The notes below the pieces were generated by a model. That model was not told the DNA's origin. It made no database searches and worked only from the letters and a program-made list of their open reading frames with translations. Below, piece by piece: positions 58,004 through 64,000 of a stretch of 64,000 bases of DNA. The stretch is from Ceratothoa steindachneri (Eukaryota > Arthropoda > Malacostraca > Isopoda > Cymothoidae), in the NCBI GenBank assembly GCA_963969495.1, contig OZ018317.1, forward strand, positions 29,592,503 to 29,656,502. Reading direction: 5' to 3'. A program made the translations under genes and the position numbers. The first letter of the stretch is position 1. Every line of letters starts with the position of its first letter.

Positions 58004-58005
<2 letters not shown>
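57372..58005 (+). mobile_element. PLE 3'-untranslated-only copy (family A)
   Basis: Matches 30770-31352, starting at the last codons of the PLE (CCCAGTTTAAATTCTGATTC) and running to GCAAACCTATAG before (TA)n. Tail motif at 57888-57913 (GGGTA-AGA-TACCC stem). A strongly 5'-truncated insertion. Confidence 0.88.

Positions 58006-58087
<82 letters not shown>
58006..58087. repeat. (TA)n tract, ~82 bp
   Basis: Pure TA repeat between the family A PLE tail and the end region of a minus-strand LINE. Confidence 0.95.
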
Positions 58088-58089
<2 letters not shown>

Positions 58090-58839
58090 CGAAAACGCGT
58101 TCAAACCTTTGGATTCATGTACTAATATAACTTTTAATGTTAACTTGACGTGTAATTTGGTTGTTTAGGTTCCTTTTATGTTTTTTGTTTCTACATTGAT
58201 TCTTACCTGTCTTCTTTCGATTTTTGTAAATGTTTTTGTGTATTTCATGGTTGGTTGTTTGCATTCGTGTTTGTGTTTTGTGTGTTCCGTGTTTCATACT
58301 TAATTATTTTCTTCATTTTGGTTCTACCTTGTCTTTATCGGTTGCTTTTCTTTATCATTTTTGATCGGTAGTTTTTTTCCTATGCAAAATTGGGACAATT
58401 GCATTTCCAAGCTTGCTGACGCTGCTTGGGATTCTTGCATGACTTGGACCTCGTTGGTTTTCTGCAATTAGTGCTCTAATTTCCTCAGTGCTATTCGTTG
58501 TAATTTTCTCTTTCATATCTGACGCTCCTTCCTTTAAGATCGTATTGAGCGGTTTGATGTCCATTGCTCTGTGCAGATCCACTTGCTTCCTCCTATCCCT
58601 CCTTCGTGTATTGGTGATGATATACATACACTTGTTTTATATCCTGTGCATTTCTTCTTTTGCTGCTCTTGAGACGCTGAACCGAGATGCTGAGGGATAG
58701 ATGAGAGTGGATCTGACTAGCGCCAGATACAGTCTTCTTTTATTCCTTTGGCTAAGGTTTCTAAAGCTATAGAGGGTTCTGGCTGCCAATTTTGATTTCT
58801 AGTTGCGTTCTGTAAAGTGCTTCCTCTACCCGTTAAAAA

Positions 58840-59750
58840 TGAACTTCATCCCGAGTACATTGCACTCAATTGTGTAGAGATAACGCGTAGCTCCCACTCT
58901 CACATATGTTATTTTCCTTTTTTCCAGTAGGATGATCTTGAATTTGTTGCCATTAGTTCTGATTTTCGATTTTGATTCCTATTCGTTGACATTTCTTATT
59001 TTCTCGGCAGTCATTCGAGCTTGCAAAGGCGCGTTTCTATATCCACTAACTATGAGTTGACTTATGTCATCGGTGAACTGGATGTTTAGGCTAGTGGAGT
59101 AGCTTGGCTCTGGGATGTCGGCTGTATATATTGAAAATAAAGTTGGACTGAGGCACCCGCCTTGAGGCAATCTTACCTGTAGATTAAAGGTGAGACCGTC
59201 TGTACGCCCTATACTCATGTAGGCCGACCTCTCCATGACATAATCACAGAGGATTTTTTTCAAGCTTTGGGCTCAAACCCAACTGGAGGATCTTGTATTG
59301 CATTTCCCTTACCCATACTTTATCGAATCTCTTTGACACGTCCCTGCATACTACGAGTATGTCGATATAGCTCTTGTTTTCTTCACTTGAGCAATCTTCT
59401 CCTTGATGACATTTATTGCCATCTCGGTGCTTCTCTTCTTTCTGAAGCCGTATTGCTGTTCGGTGTAGAGCCAATTTTCCTCCAAGTGCTCGACGAGTCT
59501 TTTGTTCATGATTTTCTCGTAGAGTTTACTCCCAATTTCCAGAAAAGATATTGGGCGATAACTCTCCTTCCTCGTCGGGGGCTTTCCAGGGTTGACAATA
59601 AAGATAATTTTTGCCGTTTTTTATGCGTCAGGAAAGTAGCCTACATTTAGTCAGGCATTAAAGACGTTGAGTAAACCTTCCCGCAAGCATCTTGGTGATT
59701 TGAGAAAAATTAATTTTGTCAAACCTGACACACCTGAAGATTTGTTTAAA
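58840..59750 (-). pseudogene. LINE reverse transcriptase domain
   Basis: RT starts near 59620 with QPWKAPDEEGELSPNIF in disturbed frames, then ALHRTAIRLQKEEKHRDGNK near 59460, DILVVCRDVSKRFDKVWVRE near 59340 (motif A, D-x-xKRFDKV), MERSAYMSIGRTDG, then LPQGGCLSPTLFSIYTADIP near 59150 (motif B) and IQFTDDISQLIVSGY near 59070, where FTDD replaces the usual YADD/FADD, then MTAEKIRNVNE. The catalytic Asp pair is retained. Frameshifts lie between motifs. Confidence 0.75.
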
Positions 59751-60479
59751 GGAGTAGAGCGCGCTTTCTAGTCCTTCTAGCGTCACTCTTTCTTATTCTC
59801 CTTCTTCCCTGTTCACTTTTTTGTTAGGATGCATCCTTTCAATGATCTCGTTCAGCTCATCTATAATCTGATTCTCAAAATATCAATGTCGAAGTCTTCA
59901 TTTTCTTCTTCACTCATTCTGACAATCTGTTTCTAATGTTGCCTGAAAATTTTCTCTATTTCCATCTCCTTTGATTAAATTTCACCTTGGTCGTCTTCTA
60001 ACTCCATCTTTTTCTTCTGAGGCATTACTCTCATCCTCTTGATCTTCACCCAGAATTCCTTTGGTGATGCTTCGCTATCTAGTTCTTCGATAGCTTCATT
60101 CCATTTCTCTTCTTTTTCTTAAATTAGAATTTTTAGTTCTTCCTTTATTTCTCTCATACGGTACATTGTCTCACTGGATGTACTCGTCGTGATGCTCATT
60201 TGATACAATCCTTTCAGCTCAGGATGTAAACCTTTCATATGATCGGTCCATTTGTATGCAGAGATCTTTCTGTATGCAGTTTTGGAAATTGACTCTCTGT
60301 CAGCCTCGATCATCAGGGCCTTTAGCCGTTCTATTTCCTTGTCTATTTCCTCGAGCGTCGCCTTGTCGAGGTCCGTTGGGATGTAATTTCTTAGCAATCG
60401 CTTGTAATTATCCCAATTCGCCCTACCGTAATTCTTCCTTGTATGTGATGGTATAAATATGGGGTTAACCTTGCTATTT

Positions 60480-61180
60480 AGGTTAATCTATCTATAGTCA
60501 CTACAAGGTATCAATTCAGGGCTCATGTGATAATTAAAGGGTAAGAGCAAGTTGGTCAAGCAGATGTCCGGCTTGGTGGCGCACCTTTCCGTGATGAAGA
60601 TCGGAAAGTCGAGGCCCAGTCTCTGGACGATGTTCCTATCCAGGAGAATATTCGAGCATCTGCCTATACTGTTGGTTCGAGTATACTCGGACTCGGCACA
60701 TCATGCGTTCAGGTCGCCCATTAATATTGTAGGGACCCTTCACCCGAGGATACTCGTGATGGTGTGGTTAGGCAAATAGTCTCGTCCCGGATGTTGATAT
60801 CCCGTGGCAATGACTATCTTCCCCAGGCTCATTTCTAGCTGTATGGCGAGGTAGGATTCTTCCAAGTTCCTGATTTTCTTAAATTTTATTCCCTTCTTAA
60901 TCGCAATGGCTGATCCGTTGTATCGTTATTGGGAATGGTTCTCTGTCAGCACGTCATAATTCCATATCTTGATTATGTCACTATCCGTCTTAACTCCGTG
61001 TTCCGAAATGAATAAATGAATATTATATCAGCATCGATTTTTCGTAAAATGTTACTGTAGTGCACTATTTTCGTGGTCCATCCGTCGGTGTTGATACTCA
61101 AGATTCTTAAGCTGTCTCTTTGCATTATGAGGACTAATCTACCGTTTTTTCAGTCTGGGGTCCCTGTTGGGACCTTTTAG
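60480..61180 (-). pseudogene. LINE AP-type endonuclease
   Basis: Minus strand: SLRILSINTDGWTTK near 61110, KIDADIIFIHLFISEHGVK near 61030 (SEHG motif), NYDVLTENHSQ, NGSAIAIKKGIKFKKIRNLE near 60900, YLAIQLEMSLGKIVIATGYQ, HPGRDYLPNHTI near 60790, ILMGDLNA near 60720 (the GDxNAH motif), RLGLDFPIFITE near 60600 and TKPDICLTN. The order matches the whole domain. It would nick target DNA for priming. Confidence 0.75.
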
Positions 61181-61237
61181 GGAGCAGAAGATGGATTTTC
61201 GGCAGTTTCTTCTTGGATAACTTCCATGCCCTTGTTC

Positions 61238-61440
61238 TTATTCGACAATTGTTTTCTGGGAAGGGGGAGGGCTGGGAGTCTTTGATTTACTCCTGGAGTC
61301 CTTCTGGGATCTTGTTTTTGGTTCTGTCTCTTTTTCTTCTTCTTCGGATTGCGAATAGCTTGAAGACTCTTCTTGGGTATGATCTGAATCTATAATAACG
61401 ATATATTTAGTTAGAAAGAATACAATAAGTTTTAACAAAT
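61238..61440 (-). pseudogene. LINE ORF1 C-terminal remnant
   Basis: A minus-strand frame with a charged, low-complexity end: HTQEESSSYSQSEEEEKETE, KTRSQKDSRSKSKTPSPPPS. Its position just before the endonuclease suggests the end of ORF1, but composition alone is weak evidence. Confidence 0.35.
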
Positions 61441-61444
61441 ATCA

Positions 61445-62440
61445 ATTGTATAAATAGATATATGTAAAATATAAAAAAAATATAGTGATGAAAGTTTTGA
61501 TGAAAAATATAGTAGAGAAGAGTGAGAGAGTTATATAAGTAAGAGTAAGAAATGAAAGAAATTCATCCTCCCGGGATTGTCAGATCATATTTTAACACCT
61601 ATACATTATTAGCTTTTTATATTGAATACATGAGTTTGGTTTTAGAGTTTTAGCTACAGAAACTTATTATAATTTTTAGGAGTCATTTTACACTATATTG
61701 AATTTTAATGTGTTCGCTATTTCTTAGTCGTCTTTTCTTGTTATAGTATTTACTTTACATATTATTTATAATTTCTTTTGTTGTTTTTGTTTAGTTTAAT
61801 CTTAACTGGTAGTTGTTAATTGCGCTAATAGCGTCTACTATTTTTTTTAATTGCCTTAGTATCGCTACTCTCATAACTTAGTTTTAATAGTATACTTTAT
61901 TTCCTATTATCATTTTTATTGTTTCTCTTTAGAGCATTTGGTAATAACCTTCTCCGAGCATTTCTTGTTTCAAATATAGATACTTATTGTAATCACTTTG
62001 ATATCTATATCTATTCATTTTTGTTATTTAATTTTTACACTTATTCGATATTTATTCACTTTTCATCACTTTGATCTCGATATTTATTCACTTCTGTTAT
62101 TAATTTTTTATATTTATTTACTTTTCATTATTTATATTCTATCCTTATTCGACATTTATTCACCTTTATTTGACATTCGTTCACCTTTCCTTATCATTTT
62201 AATATTTCACTGTTCGTTATTACTTTCAAATTTGGTCGTACTTAATTTATTCACTATTCATTATAACTTTGCTACCCTTATTCGATATTTATTTGCCTTT
62301 ATTTGCTATTTCTTCACCTTTCATTATCACTTTGATTTTTCACTGTTCGTTATTATTTACACCTTTGGTCGCACTTTGGCTTATTTATCACTAACTGTGT
62401 ATCTTATGACCACTTTTTATTTTCTTGAAGATGGATGTAG
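61445..62440. repeat. AT-rich sequence with degenerate TATTCACTTTTCAT repeats
   Basis: From about 61980 to 62400, blocks such as GATATTTATTCACTTTTCAT and CACTTTGAT recur irregularly. A 164-codon frame at 61998-62492 is a low-complexity product of these repeats. Nothing else is seen. Confidence 0.6.
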
Positions 62441-63600
62441 TGGTGGTGTGAATGCAGTAGTCCGGAATGAATACCTCGCGGTCCATCAGTAGTTTTCTTA
62501 ATTCCTTCGGCGACCACGGTCCACTAAAGATCCATTTGAGTCGCCTCGTTGAATTCCTACAGGTATTTGTTCTAGGTTTTCCTTTGGTGTCCTACAGTCG
62601 GGAGTGCCCTGGACATTAACTTCCACTTCCGTTAGTGGTACTCCAGGACCATTCAGGTAATCCTCTCCTTCTTCTTGCTAATTTTGGGTTCTCTCTTCTT
62701 TTTTCCGTGTAAAATTCATAATCCTTTCCTTATGTATGCCTTCCTGTTAGTTAGATAATCAACCAGGAGTCCTTCCATCATGATGCCGAGATTAAGCTGA
62801 AGGAGTTTATATTTTATTCCTTCGAGCCGTACCCTGCCAAAGGCCTTCTCGACGTCGCGGAGGACCACGTCCACGTAACCCTTTTCGGCAGTGGCTTGTG
62901 CCAGCTTTTCTTTAATGAGTGCTAGAGCCGTGGTCTCTTTCTTTCCTGAATCCATACTGATGTTTATTATATTTGTCTGTTTCTTCGGGGAAATTGTCCA
63001 GTCTCCAGTTCACGATCTTTTTGAAAACCTTCCCTAGGAAGTTCAGCAGCGAAATGGGCCTATAGCTTTGGACCAGATTTGATGGTTTTCCTGGTTTTGG
63101 CAGGAAAACCATCTTCGCTACTTTGAACTTATCCGCGAAGGCTCTTCTATTTAGAGAGGCATTGAATAGGTCTTTTATGCAATAAGTATGTTTCCGGGGG
63201 TCTTCTCGTAGTTGTGGCCTGTTGTCCCGGATGCCTTTTGTTTGAAGGTGTTAATAGCTCATTTAATTTCCTCCGTCGTTATGATAGTTCCTAGTACTAG
63301 GTGTTATTCTACTCTGTTATCTACTGCTTCTTCCGGCGTAAGTTTGTGAGGATTGGTTCTTATGAATTCGGAGACTCTTCTCTCTGTCTCCTTATCGAAT
63401 CTTTCATTATATTCCTCTTCTATTAAGTAAATTTTGCTCCAATGGTCTCTGAATTTTATTTATATTTCTTCATTACTCCTCAGATATTCGTTATTGTTAT
63501 CGGTGATTTTAATTGGTTTCCTTGGTGGTTTGCTTTTTATTATGTTTATTAGCTTCCATGCCTCATTTGCAACTACTGTTGTTTCCGTTTTCCTTATTAA
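62440..63600 (-). pseudogene. Jockey/I-type LINE reverse transcriptase fragment
   Basis: Minus strand: FDKETERRVSEFIRTNPHKL near 63390, IKAINTFKQKASGTTG near 63230 (LPxKKAPGxDG position), MVFLPKPGKPSNLVQSYRPI near 63100, SLLNFLGKVFKKIVNWRLDN, HQYGFRKERDHG near 62960, then after a frameshift DSGKKETTALALIKEKLAQ and YVDVVLRDVEKAFGRVRLEG near 62850 (motif A with catalytic Asp), LLQLNLGIMMEGLLVDYLTN. It stops before motifs B and C, so the catalytic Asp pair is absent. Confidence 0.78.
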
Positions 63601-63616
63601 TAATAATAATAATAGG
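63600..63616. repeat. (AAT)n / (ATT)n 3' tail of a LINE
   Basis: TAATAATAATAATAATAGG on the plus strand. On the minus strand it is an ATT-type tail just beyond the LINE ORF at 63688. Confidence 0.8.
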
Positions 63617-63687
63617 TATTTATAACGTGCCCTTCAGGGCTGTTAGCCCTCCCAGAGCGCAGGTTGTGTAGCGAGTGTAGAGAAAGT

Positions 63688-63999
63688 TTACAGGGTAGAG
63701 AAGACAATTCTGAAGAGGCGAGACTTCAGGACACGTTTAAAAGTAGCAAGGGAGGGAGAGGATCGGACTTCAGCAGGAAGAGCATTCCAGAGCCTAGGAG
63801 CACAAACTGAGAAGGAACGGTCACCCATCGAGCAGAGGACAGAACGGGGAATGTTCAGGAGGGAAGCGAGGTTAGACCGGAGTGCCAGAAGATTTTGACG
63901 ACGGGAGAGGGCAGACGAGAGATAAGGTGGATCCTCGAGGTTTAGGGCCTTGTAGGTGATGAGAAGAATATTATGGTGGGTACGGAAGCGAATAGGTCT
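63688..63999 (-). CDS. L2/CR1-group LINE ORF2 C-terminus, partial (runs off the window)
   Basis: An open minus-strand frame of 104 codons from the window edge to a stop at 63688-63690. It reads RTHHNILLITYKALNLEDPP, YLSSALSRRQNLLAL, SLLNIPRSVLCSMGDRSFSV, CAPRLWNALPAEVRSSPSLA and TFKRVLKSRLFRIVFSTL. The ITYKAL...DRSFSVCAPRLWNALP...TFKxxLKxxLF wording is the standard ending of Rex/L2/CR1-type LINE reverse transcriptases. No stop or frameshift lies in the visible part, and a short 3' sequence with an ATT tail follows. It is clearly a different and younger LINE than the Jockey-like copy beside it. Confidence 0.85.
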   Translation of the reverse strand, partial: RPIRFRTHHNILLITYKALNLEDPPYLSSALSRRQNLLALRSNLASLLNIPRSVLCSMGDRSFSVCAPRLWNALPAEVRSSPSLATFKRVLKSRLFRIVFSTL

Positions 64000-64000
64000 T

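Larger units (their letters stand above)
58100..61440 (-). mobile_element. Jockey/I-type LINE, long but inactive
   Basis: Minus strand order: ORF1 tail, endonuclease, linker, reverse transcriptase, 3' sequence near the (TA)n tract. Many stops and frameshifts. Same clade as the copy at 20640-25100; the linker phrase ATLEEIDKE occurs in both. Confidence 0.72.

Noticed and set aside
61998..62492. 164-codon frame rich in Phe, Ile, Leu and Tyr resembling membrane segments
   Set aside because: Comes from degenerate TATTCACTTT repeats; low complexity, no conserved motif.

Overview
The window is AT-rich, intron-scale eukaryotic DNA made almost entirely of transposable-element wreckage and simple repeats. 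I find no convincing complete host gene, rRNA, tRNA, operon or CRISPR array. The mix is several Penelope-like element (PLE) families with GIY-YIG domains, Jockey/I-type and CR1/L2-type LINEs, mariner and Tc1 relics, one Gypsy LTR element, and at least eighteen (TA)n tracts, some 60-300 bp long. This suits an arthropod, most likely a crustacean such as a decapod. The organism is an inference from repeat content, not a marker-gene identification.

Layout: 0-1.24 kb holds two minisatellites. 1.47-3.04 kb is a complete but dead Tc1 transposon with 180-bp terminal inverted repeats. 3.5-12.3 kb is an old LINE split by a Gypsy LTR retrotransposon (4834-11359) flanked by a 5-bp target duplication, GTAAT. 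The Gypsy copy is a deletion derivative: coiled coil, zinc knuckle, protease and RNase H are present, but capsid, the RT core and integrase are missing. 12.4-16.5 kb holds a tandem-core repeat, a hAT-like end, a GC-rich LTR-like block and a decayed reverse-strand ORF.

16.5-20.6 kb and 26.5-31.4 kb are PLE clusters separated by (TA)n. 20.6-25.1 kb is a reverse-strand Jockey-like LINE with ORF1 zinc knuckles, endonuclease and RT; a deleted relative lies at 33.8-35.7 kb. 35.85-36.75 kb is a six-unit ~127-bp tandem-core repeat. 37.5-38.3 kb is a mariner transposase relic. 38.6-40.7 kb holds a duplicated LINE tail and a CR1/Jockey-type LINE. 41.2-46.1 kb is a second PLE cluster embedded in (TA)n. 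46-57 kb is mostly AT-rich sequence with a decayed Tc1-like piece and minisatellites. 57.4-58.1 kb is a PLE 3' end on a (TA)n tract. 58.1-64 kb holds three further reverse-strand LINEs.

The most interesting pattern is the PLE/(TA)n relationship. Nearly every long (TA)n tract abuts a PLE 3' end, and several pairs of adjacent tracts bracket one PLE insertion. At least four insertions (26.5-27.5, 27.7-31.35, 42.47-43.87 and 43.93-44.13 kb) are head-to-head palindromic dimers with both 3' ends facing outwards onto (TA)n. Because (TA)n is self-complementary, a simple model is target-primed reverse transcription from both strands of the same microsatellite, followed by 5'-5' joining. The PLE 3' ends also share a short motif, CTGAAGA-hairpin-GAAAC. 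Its hairpin differs in sequence between families but stays paired, matching half of a hammerhead ribozyme core. Boundaries of decayed elements are approximate throughout.
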